Counted from the stretch's first letter, positions 34,832 to 43,147 are shown. The stretch is DNA of 64,000 bases from Clostridia bacterium (GCA_022793815.1 JAAWDP010000021.1:1-64000); one strand, 5' to 3'. Translations and numbers: made by a program. Notes: generated from the letters alone by a model not told the origin.

Positions 34832-35983
34832 CTAAAATCCTCTGACAAACATGCCGATAATATCCACAACAATAACAAGTCCGAATAGAAATACCAAACC
34901 AGCAAAATGTATTATATTTTCAACTTTTTTATTTACGGGTTTACCTCGTATCCATTCTATGACCGTAAAAACGACCTTAGAGCCGTCTAATGCTGGAATA
35001 GGCAAAATATTAAAGATTGCAAGATTGCTGGCTATAAGCGGCAGCCAAATAAGTATATTCAGCCAATTTTGCGAAGCCACGCTTGCAAACGCACTAACAG
35101 TACCGATAGGTCCCGTAAGTGCGGTAAATTTGATTTTGCCCGTTAAGAGCTGTCCGAAAGTTCCTAAAATCATCCATGAAAATTTGAATGTCATCGGTAC
35201 GCAATATAACAATGATTTGCCGAAGCTTTCTCCTTTATAAGTCGAGCGCAATTCGAAACCGAATCCGTTATATTCGCTTGTTTCGCCGTTTTCGCTTTCA
35301 TGAATTATTTTCTTCACCGTAATGTTCCGAACAATTTTTTCACCGTTTCTCAAAACAGTTATTTCGACATTTTCACCAAGCGCAGGCACGCCGAGTAAAT
35401 CATTGTAACTTTTCATGACTCCGATGTCTTTACCGTTTACAGCAACAATTTCATCGCCCACAAGCAATTGATTGTAAGGAGTGCCGTCATCGGGGCTAAC
35501 GAAAACACCGGTCACTACCGGATGAGCATATCCCACTGCAAGAATAAATATAAAAGAAAAAATAATAGCGGATAAAAAGTTACATAACGGACCTGCTATA
35601 AAAACAATAATCCTCTTCCACGGCTTCTGCTCGTCGAATAATAAATAATCTCTTTTGGTTGTTTCGTCTTTTTGACGCGATTCGGATTGCTGCTGCACGG
35701 AATCCGTGTTGCTTGCCAAATCTTCTCTCTTTCCAATCGTTGTTCCGTCCGCGTTATCCTCTCCCGCAAACGCACAAAAACCTCCGAGAGGCACCAAGCG
35801 CAGAGTAAATTTTTCTCCGTTCTTTTTATTCTTTTTCTGAAATAATTTAGGTCCGAACCCAACGGAAAACTCGTCGATTTTGAACTTCAAAATTTTGCCT
35901 GCGATGTAATGACCGAACTCGTGTATAACCACCATAAGCAGCAGTATAACTATTCCGAGTAATATAAATAAAAAGAATTTCAC
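34832..35983 (-). CDS. rseP: Site-2 intramembrane metalloprotease RseP/YluC
   Basis: Cuts membrane-bound regulators such as anti-sigma factors within the bilayer. The 383 residues contain HEFGHYIAGK in the first membrane helix, a PDZ domain (about 150-230; GDEIVAVNGKDIG), and the second metal motif NILPIPALDGSKV. A hydrophilic insert rich in Gln, Ser and Asp lies between the first two helices (about 75-115). It starts with GTG 35983 after GGAGAG. Sits between dxr and ispG, the standard order. Confidence 0.95.
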   Translation of the reverse strand: MKFFLFILLGIVILLLMVVIHEFGHYIAGKILKFKIDEFSVGFGPKLFQKKNKKNGEKFTLRLVPLGGFCAFAGEDNADGTTIGKREDLASNTDSVQQQSESRQKDETTKRDYLLFDEQKPWKRIIVFIAGPLCNFLSAIIFSFIFILAVGYAHPVVTGVFVSPDDGTPYNQLLVGDEIVAVNGKDIGVMKSYNDLLGVPALGENVEITVLRNGEKIVRNITVKKIIHESENGETSEYNGFGFELRSTYKGESFGKSLLYCVPMTFKFSWMILGTFGQLLTGKIKFTALTGPIGTVSAFASVASQNWLNILIWLPLIASNLAIFNILPIPALDGSKVVFTVIEWIRGKPVNKKVENIIHFAGLVFLFGLVIVVDIIGMFVRGF

Positions 35984-35997
35984 TTAATCGCTCTCCG

Positions 35998-37131
35998 TTA
36001 TTTATTATAGTCCGTCATCAGTTTTTCATATACTTCGTTAAACGTATCGTAAATATCTTCTATCGTAGGATTATGAATAAAATCCCATGTATTCAAAATA
36101 TTTTCGATATTTATACTTATGTCGCAAAATCCTATCTTATTATCGAGAAACAGTTGCACACATGCCTCATTTGCTGCGTTAAACACGCACGGCGCATTGC
36201 CGCCGCATGACAGTACTTGCTTAGCCAGCTTCGGCAGAGGAAACACCGATTCGTCCGGCTCGGAAAATGTAAGATTTTTATCAAACTTAAACTCTGCGGC
36301 ATCGTACTTAATTCTTTTGGGATAAGATAATGCATATTGAATAGGCAGCTCCATACTCGGCTTGGCAATCTGCGCTATAATGCTTCCGTCTATATACTCT
36401 ACCATCGAATGAATTATGCTTTGGGGATGAATTATATAGTCGATTTTCTCCGTATCGAACAACCAACGCGCCTCTATGATTTCCAAAGCTTTGTTCATCA
36501 TGGTAGCGCTGTCCACCGATATTTTCTTTCCCATATTCCAAGTAGGATGCCGAACTGCCATTTCGGGCGTAACGCTTTGCAGAAAGTTTCGGTCATGCCC
36601 GTAAAAAGGTCCTCCGCTTGCGGTTAAAATAATCCGTTTCAGTTCCCTGTCGAAACCGCAATGCAAACACTGCCATACGGCGGAATGTTCGCTGTCTATC
36701 GGAAGTATACGCTTACCCGCACGAGCGGCGGTATCCGTAACAAGTTTTCCTCCCGCAACAAGAGACTCTTTGTTTGCAAGCGCAACGGTTGTCCCCCTGC
36801 TTAAAGCGCACATTACGGCGCGCAAACCGCACATTCCCACAACGGCGACAACAAGAATATCCACATCGAGCGACGCTATGTCACATAATGCATTATCTCC
36901 CGAGAATACGGTAATATTATTCGCGAACAAGTCTTTTGATTTGAGATACGCGTTTTCGTCGGATATACCTGCAAATTTCGGATGGAATTCGTTTATTTGC
37001 TTACGCAGCGTATCAATGTCTTTGTTTACGCACAGCGCCGTTATTTCAAATTCGTCGGGATGCATTCTAACGACATTAAGAGTTTGTATGCCTATCGAGC
37101 CGCTGCTCCCTAAAATAGCAATTTTTTTCAT
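35998..37131 (-). CDS. dxr: 1-deoxy-D-xylulose 5-phosphate reductoisomerase
   Basis: NADPH-dependent second step of the MEP route. The 377 residues contain the nucleotide motif LGSSGSIGIQTLNV, ANKESLVAGG, PIDSEHSAVWQCL, and the SGGPF/ATWNMGKKISVDSATMMNK active-site loop (seen as HPTWNMGKKISVDSATMMNK). The start overlaps the cdsA stop by one base (TAATG). Confidence 0.97.
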   Translation of the reverse strand: MKKIAILGSSGSIGIQTLNVVRMHPDEFEITALCVNKDIDTLRKQINEFHPKFAGISDENAYLKSKDLFANNITVFSGDNALCDIASLDVDILVVAVVGMCGLRAVMCALSRGTTVALANKESLVAGGKLVTDTAARAGKRILPIDSEHSAVWQCLHCGFDRELKRIILTASGGPFYGHDRNFLQSVTPEMAVRHPTWNMGKKISVDSATMMNKALEIIEARWLFDTEKIDYIIHPQSIIHSMVEYIDGSIIAQIAKPSMELPIQYALSYPKRIKYDAAEFKFDKNLTFSEPDESVFPLPKLAKQVLSCGGNAPCVFNAANEACVQLFLDNKIGFCDISINIENILNTWDFIHNPTIEDIYDTFNEVYEKLMTDYNK

Positions 37132-37994
37132 TACATGGATAAAATATTGAGGTAAATAAACAAGAATACGGAAAATACTATCATTCCGTCTATTCTGTCC
37201 AAAATACCTCCGTGTCCGGGGAGCACGTTACCGAAATCTTTGATTTTACAAGCACGCTTCACATACGATGCCACAAGGTCGCCCATCTGCACGAATACGG
37301 AACCGACAAATCCTATAACCAAATAATGGGTTATATTCGTTACGGCAGACGTTCCTATCGATGACAGTCCGAATATTCCGTAAGTGGACAGCAACAAAAG
37401 TAATGCTCCGCCGAGTAAACCGCCCACACAACCGCCTATCGCACCCGATATTGTCTTATTCGGGCTTATCTTCGGACACAGTTTCGGACCTTTAAGCAAA
37501 GAGCCTATCAAATAAGCAAAAGTATCCGTCAAACACGGAATCAAAAATATGAAAAACAAACCGCTGGAACGGTACGGCGAATCCAAATAATTAACGGCAA
37601 GTATATAAATCATAAAAGATACGGGATATGCCAAAGTCAAAATAGTTCCCGCCGCATTACTCATGGAATGCTTTTTGCCGAACATGGTAACGCTTATGCA
37701 TATAACGATGCTTACGAGAAGAACACCGAAATAAGCCGTTATTCCGCCGGTGTGTCTGAAATGATTTACAAGTGCAAAAGCAAGATACCCAAGTAAAATA
37801 TTCAATAATATTATTTGGTCGAAAGTTTTGGCAAAGCGCGTGGAAATGGCTTTGGACATTTCCAACCCTACCGCAATCGCCAGTGCAACCGTAAAAATGT
37901 CAAAAGCAAATTCGGATACGGTAAGACTGAGCGTCAATATGCCCGCATAGACCAAAAAAACTATTATACCGGTTATTATTCTTTTAACTTTCAT
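37131..37994 (-). CDS. cdsA: Phosphatidate cytidylyltransferase
   Basis: Makes CDP-diacylglycerol from CTP and phosphatidic acid at the membrane. The 287 residues form about eight membrane helices and end with the family signature: SPNKTISGAIGG and DLVASYVKRACKIKDFGNVLPGHGG, here seen as KDFGNVLPGHGGILDRID. The ATG at 37994 overlaps the uppS stop as TGATG, so translation is coupled. Confidence 0.95.
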   Translation of the reverse strand: MKVKRIITGIIVFLVYAGILTLSLTVSEFAFDIFTVALAIAVGLEMSKAISTRFAKTFDQIILLNILLGYLAFALVNHFRHTGGITAYFGVLLVSIVICISVTMFGKKHSMSNAAGTILTLAYPVSFMIYILAVNYLDSPYRSSGLFFIFLIPCLTDTFAYLIGSLLKGPKLCPKISPNKTISGAIGGCVGGLLGGALLLLLSTYGIFGLSSIGTSAVTNITHYLVIGFVGSVFVQMGDLVASYVKRACKIKDFGNVLPGHGGILDRIDGMIVFSVFLFIYLNILSM

Positions 37995-38695
37995 CAAATC
38001 TTACCGAATCTTCTTTCCCTGTCGGAATATTCCCGCAAAATAGATTCCAAATCTTTTCTGCCGAAATCGGGCCATAGTGTTTTTGTTACAATCATTTCGC
38101 TGTATGCCGCTTGATATAACATGAAATTGCTTAACCTCATTTCGCCGCTTGTTCGAACAATTACATCGGGGTCAGGCAACTGCGCGGTATATAAATGCCG
38201 AGCAAACGATGCTTCGTCGACAGAAACGCCTTCTTCGATACATTCGTTCACGGCTTTGACTATTTCGTCACGACTTCCGTAATTCAACCCTATATTCACA
38301 ACGGCTTTTTTTCCGTCGGCGCTCTCGGCAATTACACGCTCCAAACTTTCACGGATATCCTCGCTGAAATACGATAAGTCCCCCATAAAGACAACTCTCA
38401 CACCTTTGTCAATCAGCTCCTTCAACATAACGTAAATGTTATCTCGAATCAATTTCATCAAAGCGTCGACTTCGTCTTTCGGGCGATTTTTGTTTTCGGT
38501 GGAAAAAGCATAAAACGAAATATATTTAATCCCCAATTCCACACAGTCGGCAATAACCTTTTTCATGGTTTTCACGCCTTCTTTGTGACCTGCTTTACGA
38601 GGTAAAAGCCTTTTCGTAGCCCACCTTCCGTTACCGTCCATGATAAACGCAATATGATTGGGAATTTTCAAATTGTTTTTTGTATCAGACTTCAA
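37994..38695 (-). CDS. uppS: Undecaprenyl diphosphate synthase (cis-prenyltransferase)
   Basis: Extends farnesyl diphosphate to C55 lipid carrier for peptidoglycan. The 233 residues have the catalytic IAFIMDGNGRWA, AGHKEG, YAFSTENKNRP, and the C-terminal DVIVRTSGEMRLSNFMLYQAAYSE region. It starts at TTG 38695 with GAGGC 9 nt upstream and overlaps frr by 11 nt. Confidence 0.97.
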   Translation of the reverse strand: MKSDTKNNLKIPNHIAFIMDGNGRWATKRLLPRKAGHKEGVKTMKKVIADCVELGIKYISFYAFSTENKNRPKDEVDALMKLIRDNIYVMLKELIDKGVRVVFMGDLSYFSEDIRESLERVIAESADGKKAVVNIGLNYGSRDEIVKAVNECIEEGVSVDEASFARHLYTAQLPDPDVIVRTSGEMRLSNFMLYQAAYSEMIVTKTLWPDFGRKDLESILREYSDRERRFGKI

Positions 38696-39260
38696 GAATT
38701 TCTGCCTCTTTGTCTTTATAAAGTTTTTCGGCAGTTTCTATCGCTTTATCGAGAATCTTCTGAATTTCTTTTTCGTAAACAACAACTTCGTCTTCTGTCA
38801 CGGCATTGTCTTTCTTTAATTTTTTGATTGCTTCGATGATATCTCTGCGCTCGTTTCTCAAAACAACCTTTGAATCCTCGGCGGTCTTTTTGATTTGCTT
38901 ACACAAATCCTTACGACGCTCTTCGGTGAGCTGCGGAAAAACAAGTCTGATGTTTTTTCCGTCGTCCGAAGGATTGATTCCTATTTCGGACGATGAAATA
39001 GCTTTGCTGACTTCTTTAAGCATACTTGTATCCCAAAGCGCAATCGTCAAAGTACGCGCATCGGGTACTGTAATATTTGCCATTTGATTAAGCGGCGTAG
39101 GCGTTCCGTAATAGTCCACAACTATTTTGTTGAGAATCTGGGGATTCGCTCTTCCCGCTCTGACTGTAAGCAAGTCGCTTTTGAGATGGTCAAGTGCTTT
39201 GCTTATTTGCGATTCGTATTTTTCGAATTCGCTTTTTACTTGAGGATTTTCTATTGCCAT
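38685..39260 (-). CDS. frr: Ribosome recycling factor
   Basis: Splits post-termination ribosomes with EF-G. The 191 residues are slightly longer than the usual 185. RAGRANPQILNKIVVDYYGTPTPLNQ and PQLTEERRKDLCKQIKK identify it, seen here as VRAGRANPQIL and LTEERRKDL. GGAGG lies 7 nt before the ATG. It has its own promoter after pyrH. Confidence 0.97.
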   Translation of the reverse strand: MAIENPQVKSEFEKYESQISKALDHLKSDLLTVRAGRANPQILNKIVVDYYGTPTPLNQMANITVPDARTLTIALWDTSMLKEVSKAISSSEIGINPSDDGKNIRLVFPQLTEERRKDLCKQIKKTAEDSKVVLRNERRDIIEAIKKLKKDNAVTEDEVVVYEKEIQKILDKAIETAEKLYKDKEAEILEV

Positions 39261-39285
39261 AATAACCTCCTTGATGTTCGTTGAT

Positions 39286-39314
39286 ATTATATCAGATTAT
39301 ACAAAATAAAACAA
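39286..39314 (-). promoter_or_regulatory. Sigma-A promoter of frr-uppS-cdsA-dxr-rseP-ispG
   Basis: A -35 TTGTTT (39309-39314), a 17-nt spacer and an extended -10 TGA-TATAAT (39286-39291) in the 60-nt gap between pyrH and frr. The predicted start near 39279 leaves a short leader with GGAGG. Confidence 0.62.
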
Positions 39315-39320
39315 TCGTAT

Positions 39321-40034
39321 TTAACTGATTAATGTACCGATACTGATTAATGTACCGATTTTTTCACCCATAGCGGCTTTTATAAGTCCGTTTTCGCTGT
39401 TCAAAGCAAATGCTATAATCGGAATCTTGTTTTCCATACACATAGTCACGGAAGTGATATCCATGACATTAAGCCCCTTATTGATAACGTCCATATAAGA
39501 CAGACTGTCGTACTTGACTGCTTTGGAATTTTTCTTGGGGTCGCTGTCATATACGCCGTCGATATTTTTCGCCATGAGAAGCACGTCGGCTTTGATTTCC
39601 GCCGCACGAAGCGCCGCGCCCGAGTCCGTCGAAAAATACGGATTACCCGTACCGCAAGCGAAAATTACTATACGACGGCATTCGAAATGTCTGAGTGCTT
39701 TTCTCAAAATATAGGGCTCCGCAACAGCGGGAATACTTAAAGCCGTTTGCACTCTCGTCGGCACACCTTTTTTTTCAATCGCGTCTTGCAATGCCAACGA
39801 ATTCATAATTGTTGCCAACATTCCCATGTGGTCTGCGGTAACTCGGTCCATATTTATACCTTGCCGTCCGCGCCAAAAATTGCCGCCGCCGACGACTACG
39901 GCGATATCCATACCCTCTTCGTGTAACTTTACAAGCTGTTTCACGACATGCTCGACCATATCGGGATTTATTCCCACTCCGTCGTTTCCGGCGAGTGCTT
40001 CTCCGCTTATTTTCAGCAATACTCTTTTAAACAC
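39321..40034 (-). CDS. pyrH: UMP kinase
   Basis: Phosphorylates UMP to UDP. The 237-residue form begins VFKRVLLKISGEALAG and contains VVGGGNFWRG, MGMLATIMNSLALQDA and CGTGNPYFSTDSGAALRA. The ORF is open for 12 codons more, but GTG at 40034 has GGAGG 7 nt upstream and matches the family start. The C-terminus ends GTLISIGTLIS because the last 18 bp are duplicated in tandem. A 14-bp hairpin lies between tsf and this gene. Confidence 0.96.
   Translation of the reverse strand: MFKRVLLKISGEALAGNDGVGINPDMVEHVVKQLVKLHEEGMDIAVVVGGGNFWRGRQGINMDRVTADHMGMLATIMNSLALQDAIEKKGVPTRVQTALSIPAVAEPYILRKALRHFECRRIVIFACGTGNPYFSTDSGAALRAAEIKADVLLMAKNIDGVYDSDPKKNSKAVKYDSLSYMDVINKGLNVMDITSVTMCMENKIPIIAFALNSENGLIKAAMGEKIGTLISIGTLIS
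39324..39359 (-). repeat. 18-bp tandem duplication at the 3' end of pyrH
   Basis: The unit ACTGATTAATGTACCGAT (plus strand) occurs at 39324-39341 and again, identically, at 39342-39359. On the coding strand it repeats the codons for Ile-Gly-Thr-Leu-Ile-Ser just before the stop, adding six residues in frame. Confidence 0.97.
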
Positions 40035-40057
40035 GATTTTTCCTCCGATACGCCTAA

Positions 40058-40091
40058 AATAATAGGACACAGTTTTTTGTGTCCTATTATT
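40058..40091 (-). terminator. Strong hairpin between tsf and pyrH, terminator or processing site
   Basis: A perfect 14-bp stem AATAATAGGACACA/TGTGTCCTATTATT with a 6-nt loop lies 8 nt after the tsf stop. On the minus strand it is followed by TTTT only a few bases long, then AGGCG. It could be a partial terminator that lowers pyrH expression relative to rpsB-tsf, or an RNase site. Confidence 0.7.
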
Positions 40092-40099
40092 TCAATTTT

Positions 40100-41017
40100 T
40101 TATTTTTGCAATTTTGCAATTTCTTCGGCAAAATTCTCGTTCTTCTTTTCAAGCCCTTCGCCCATCAAAAACCGCTCGAAACGCACTATCTTTACATTCG
40201 AGCCTACCTTCTTGGATGTTTCTTCCATAAGCTGTCTTATGGTCTTGGTGGAGTCTTTTGCAAAATCTTGGTCGATAAGGCAAATTTCTTTATAGAATTT
40301 CTTGATTCTGCCGCCAATCATCTTTTCGACAACCGAAGCAGGCTTGCCTTCATTCATAGCCTGAGCAGTTAAAATTTCCTTTTCATGCTCGGTTTCTGCG
40401 GCGGGAACCTCCTCATCGTAAACATACTTGGGAGCAAATGCCGCAATATGCATGGCAACATCGTGACAAACGGTGCGAAGTTCGGCATTATTTCCAATCG
40501 ATTTGTCCGTGGCAACTTCAACCAAAACGCCGATTTTGCCGCCCAAATGTATATAACCTTCGACCATACCGCATTTCGATGCAAGTTTTACGAAACGTCT
40601 GACGGAAATTTTTTCGCCTATCTTTGCGGTTGCGTTATTCACCAAATCGAGAACAGTACCCTCATCGCATTTAACTGCCAAAAGCTCCTCGACCGTAGCT
40701 GCCTTGGAAGAAATAACCAAGTCTGCGACTTTCTTGCACAACTCCACAAACGTAGCGGATGCCGCAACGAAATCGGATTCGCAATTTATTTCCACCATAG
40801 CTCCGGTTTGTCCGTCTGCGGAAACTCCGCAGTAAACCACGCCCTCGGATGCAATACGCGACGCTTTTTTTGCCGCGATATTAACACCTTGTTCTCTCAA
40901 ATATTCCGCTGCCTTATCCATGTCGCCGTCGGTATGTGTAAGCGCTTTTTTGCAATCCATCATACCGGCACCGGTTTGCTCTCTCAATTTTGCAACGTCT
41001 TTAGCCGTGAATGCCAT
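40100..41017 (-). CDS. tsf: Translation elongation factor Ts
   Basis: Nucleotide exchange factor for EF-Tu. The 305 residues open with the family motif VAKLREQTGAGMMDCKKAL and include DFVAASATF and the core domains. Length is the long Firmicute form. GGAGAG precedes the ATG. It follows rpsB by 17 nt. Confidence 0.98.
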   Translation of the reverse strand: MAFTAKDVAKLREQTGAGMMDCKKALTHTDGDMDKAAEYLREQGVNIAAKKASRIASEGVVYCGVSADGQTGAMVEINCESDFVAASATFVELCKKVADLVISSKAATVEELLAVKCDEGTVLDLVNNATAKIGEKISVRRFVKLASKCGMVEGYIHLGGKIGVLVEVATDKSIGNNAELRTVCHDVAMHIAAFAPKYVYDEEVPAAETEHEKEILTAQAMNEGKPASVVEKMIGGRIKKFYKEICLIDQDFAKDSTKTIRQLMEETSKKVGSNVKIVRFERFLMGEGLEKKNENFAEEIAKLQK

Positions 41018-41034
41018 ATTATATTCTCTCCTTC

Positions 41035-41829
41035 TTACGCTTCTTCGCCTGCGGTTTCCATAGCAGTCTCTTGCGCCTGCGCCGCCACGTCGTTTGCTGC
41101 GGCTTCAGCCTCTGCTTGCTTTCTCGCCGCCAAACCTTCTTCGCCCTCTTTCGCTTCGATAACGGCGTCTGCCATTGCTCCCGCGATGAGCTTTATTGCT
41201 CTTATTGCGTCATCGTTGCCCGCAATTACATAGTCCACTTCATCGGGGTCGCAGTTGGTATCGACCAGTCCGACGATAGGAATATTCAATCTTCTTGCTT
41301 CCGCCACTGCCAAATGTTCTTTCTTCGTATCTACGACAAACAAAGCACCGGGAAGAGTACGCATATCTTTGATACCGCCGAGATTTTCTTCCAACTTGTC
41401 CCTTTCGGCAACAAGATTTATAACTTCTTTCTTGGGAAGTAAAGCAAACTCACCCATTTTTTCCATAAGATTCAATTTATTTAAACGCTCGATTCTGGAA
41501 CGTATGGTCGAGAAATTGGTAAGCGTTCCGCCCAACCATCTCGACTTCATATAGAACATTCCGCATCTTTCGGCTTCCAGCTGAATAGCCTCTTGCGCTT
41601 GCTTTTTGGTGCCTACAAACAAAATAGGTTTTCCCGAAAGAGCAACTTCTTTGATAAAAGCATACGCTTCGTCGATAAGCCCTACCGTCTTTTCGAGATT
41701 GATGATATATATATCGTTTCGCGCGGTATATATATACTTCTTCATCTTCGGATTCCACTTGCGCGTAGGGTGACCGAAGTGCACGCCCGCTTCAAGCAGT
41801 TGCTTCATAGAAACAACATTGTTTGTCAT
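41035..41829 (-). CDS. rpsB: 30S ribosomal protein S2
   Basis: The 264 residues include [44 protein letters not shown] and [12 protein letters not shown]. The C-terminus carries an Ala/Glu-rich tail (about 228-264) beyond the conserved core, common in some lineages and without known function. AGGAGG lies 6 nt before the ATG. First gene of rpsB-tsf. Confidence 0.98.
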   Translation of the reverse strand: MTNNVVSMKQLLEAGVHFGHPTRKWNPKMKKYIYTARNDIYIINLEKTVGLIDEAYAFIKEVALSGKPILFVGTKKQAQEAIQLEAERCGMFYMKSRWLGGTLTNFSTIRSRIERLNKLNLMEKMGEFALLPKKEVINLVAERDKLEENLGGIKDMRTLPGALFVVDTKKEHLAVAEARRLNIPIVGLVDTNCDPDEVDYVIAGNDDAIRAIKLIAGAMADAVIEAKEGEEGLAARKQAEAEAAANDVAAQAQETAMETAGEEA

Positions 41830-41877
41830 TTTTTGCCTCCTGTTTTTTCCTCCCCGGTCATCATCTCGACTTTAACA

Positions 41878-41907
41878 CGCAAAGCATGAAATAGAATTTA
41901 CTTTGCG
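41878..41907 (-). promoter_or_regulatory. Hairpin in the rpsB leader
   Basis: CGCAAAG (41901-41907 complement) and CTTTGCG (41878-41884 complement) can form a 7-bp stem around a 16-nt AU-rich loop in the roughly 115-nt leader between the promoter and rpsB. S2 regulates its own mRNA in some bacteria; whether this hairpin does that here is unknown. Confidence 0.4.
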
Positions 41908-41952
41908 CAACAGAAAAGTCAATCCGACACAGGTGCGAATTTAACTTGTTAA

Positions 41953-41981
41953 AGTATATCATAAGATAAAAGATAAATCAA
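41953..41981 (-). promoter_or_regulatory. Sigma-A promoter of rpsB-tsf
   Basis: A -35 TTGATT (41976-41981), a 17-nt spacer and an extended -10 TGA-TATACT (41953-41958). The start is predicted near 41946. The -35 box overlaps the 3' arm of the upstream hairpin at 41977-41997. Confidence 0.75.
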
Positions 41982-41997
41982 CTGTTTTTCAGTCGAT
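41977..41997 (-). terminator. Terminator-like hairpin after the DUF1292 gene
   Basis: AUCGACUG/CAGUUGAU, 8 bp with one wobble and a 5-nt A-loop, begins 19 nt after the DUF1292 stop and is followed by TTATCTTTT on the minus strand. The broken T-run makes it a weak terminator. Its 3' arm supplies the TTGATT -35 box of rpsB. Confidence 0.55.
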
Positions 41998-42015
41998 AAC
42001 AAAAAATCACAATAA

Positions 42016-42414
42016 TTATTTTTTGTCATGGCAATGGCAATCGCAATGCTCGTCATCGCAATCGCATTCATCGTCACAGTCGCAATCACCGTCGCAATGA
42101 CAACCGTGACATCCGCAGCCATCCGAATCGGAAACGGCTTTTATATATTCGGCGAAAACGTCTTCCATCAGCTGCTCATCCGCAATCGGTATGAAAAGGT
42201 CATCATCCTTACCTTCTTCTCCGCGAACGATTTCGAATATTATCGCCTCGTCGTCCTCCAATCCATCCATGGGTTCCACGGGCTGCAACAACCCGTAAAA
42301 CTTTTCATTCAACTCTACACACGCAACTTCATAAAAATCCACGGGATTTTCGTTGTCGTCGTAAAGAGTTACGATACTGCTGTCCTCAAAAATTTCCACA
42401 TTTTCTTTCTTCAT
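42016..42414 (-). CDS. DUF1292 protein with Cys/His/Asp-rich C-terminal tail
   Basis: A 132-residue protein. The first 93 or so residues match the DUF1292 (YrzB) family: acidic, with SIVTLYDDNENPVDFYEVACVE as the recognisable strand pair, seen here as VTLYDDNENPVDFYEVA, and the EDDEAIIFEI segment. The family has no known activity and normally ends there. Here an extra tail of about 33 residues holds 11 Cys and 5 His, mostly as CxC, CH and CDC with Asp/Glu between, like a metallothionein or the metal-storing tail of a chaperone. It follows ruvX by 20 nt, as DUF1292 genes usually do. A possible zinc or copper store; this is inference. Confidence 0.85.
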   Translation of the reverse strand: MKKENVEIFEDSSIVTLYDDNENPVDFYEVACVELNEKFYGLLQPVEPMDGLEDDEAIIFEIVRGEEGKDDDLFIPIADEQLMEDVFAEYIKAVSDSDGCGCHGCHCDGDCDCDDECDCDDEHCDCHCHDKK

Positions 42415-42434
42415 AAAACACTCTCCGTCTGTTT

Positions 42435-42842
42435 TTATTTACAATCGAGGTAACTCTGCAAAATCAACCTCGCTGCCATACTGTCAACCAACTCTTTATT
42501 TTTACGTAAATTAACTTTTCCTTCTTTCAGAATCTCTTCCGCTTCCGCACTCGTCAGCCTTTCGTCGACATAAAGCACTTCAATCCCGCAAACACGTTGC
42601 AATACTTTTCCGAATGCCCGCGTCTTTTGACAACGGACGCCTTCGCTGCCGTCCATATTGAGAGGCAGTCCTACAACTATTTTTTCGACGTTGTACTCTT
42701 TTGCGACAGAGGCTACATAATCGATTGTCTCTCTCATGGATTTAACTTTATGCGTTTTCAGCGGAGTCGCTATAAAAGCCGACTCGTCGCTTACGGCAAT
42801 CCCTGTCCGTACATCTCCGTAATCTATGCCTAAAATTCTCAA
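42435..42842 (-). CDS. ruvX: Holliday junction resolvase-like RuvX/YqgF
   Basis: A 135-residue RNase H-fold protein, likely a nuclease in 16S rRNA maturation or junction cleavage. The start RILGIDYGDVRTGIAVSD holds the first catalytic Asp, IVVGLPLNMDGSEG the middle motif, and YVDERLTSAEAEEIL with MAARLILQSYLD the end. I choose TTG at 42842 because GAGAG lies 7 nt upstream and it matches the family start RIL; another TTG is two codons upstream. First gene of ruvX-DUF1292. Confidence 0.92.
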   Translation of the reverse strand: MRILGIDYGDVRTGIAVSDESAFIATPLKTHKVKSMRETIDYVASVAKEYNVEKIVVGLPLNMDGSEGVRCQKTRAFGKVLQRVCGIEVLYVDERLTSAEAEEILKEGKVNLRKNKELVDSMAARLILQSYLDCK

Positions 42843-42872
42843 TAACAAGCTCTCTCGATTTTTGATGATATA

Positions 42873-42901
42873 ATTATATCATATTAAGGAGAAAAAGTCA
42901 G
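42873..42901 (-). promoter_or_regulatory. Sigma-A promoter of ruvX-DUF1292
   Basis: A -35 CTGACT (42896-42901), a 17-nt spacer and an extended -10 TGA-TATAAT (42873-42878). The -10 box sits in an 18-bp perfect palindrome, ATGATATAATTATATCAT (42867-42884), which could also be a protein site. Confidence 0.65.
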
Positions 42902-42918
42902 CTGTTTAAACAATATTT

Positions 42919-42960
42919 TTCAAAAATAAAAAGAGCGTCGATTTAATATCGACACTCTTT
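42919..42960 (-). terminator. Terminator of the small membrane-protein gene
   Basis: In minus-strand RNA AAAGAGUGUCGAU (42948-42960) pairs with AUCGACGCUCUUU (42930-42942): 13 bp with one wobble and a 5-nt loop, followed by TATTTTTG. It starts 14 nt after the stop codon at 42974. Confidence 0.9.
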
Positions 42961-42973
42961 ATCTGCAGTGTAT

Positions 42974-43147
42974 TTACTGCTGATTCGAACCGGCAGATTG
43001 TTGACCGCCGTTGGAAGTTTGAGCGATTTTGCTCATAACGACTTCCTCCGCATCGGAAACCGCTTTACGTACTTTTCTGTTCTTGCTTGCAACATACATA
43101 CCGAGCGCGGCGCCTGCAATCATCGAAAAAATAACTTTACCGTCCAT
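42974..43147 (-). CDS. Small single-span membrane protein, YtxH-like
   Basis: A 57-residue gene too short for routine ORF lists. It begins MDGKVIFSM, followed by a Gly/Ala-rich membrane helix (about 4-20, IAGAALGMYVA with small residues spaced as in YtxH proteins), a basic stretch SKNRKVRKA, a helix with DAEEVV and a Gln/Ser/Gly-rich tail. AGGAGG (43154-43159) lies 6 nt before the ATG at 43147; an adjacent ATG at 43150 is possible. It has its own extended -10 promoter and a strong terminator, which supports it being real. No enzymatic motif. The surrounding 42849-43232 gap holds nothing else. Confidence 0.82.
   Translation of the reverse strand: MDGKVIFSMIAGAALGMYVASKNRKVRKAVSDAEEVVMSKIAQTSNGGQQSAGSNQQ

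Noticed and set aside
40385..41233. A 282-codon plus-strand open frame
   Set aside because: Lies opposite tsf and rpsB, both certain genes; composition is that of an antisense shadow.
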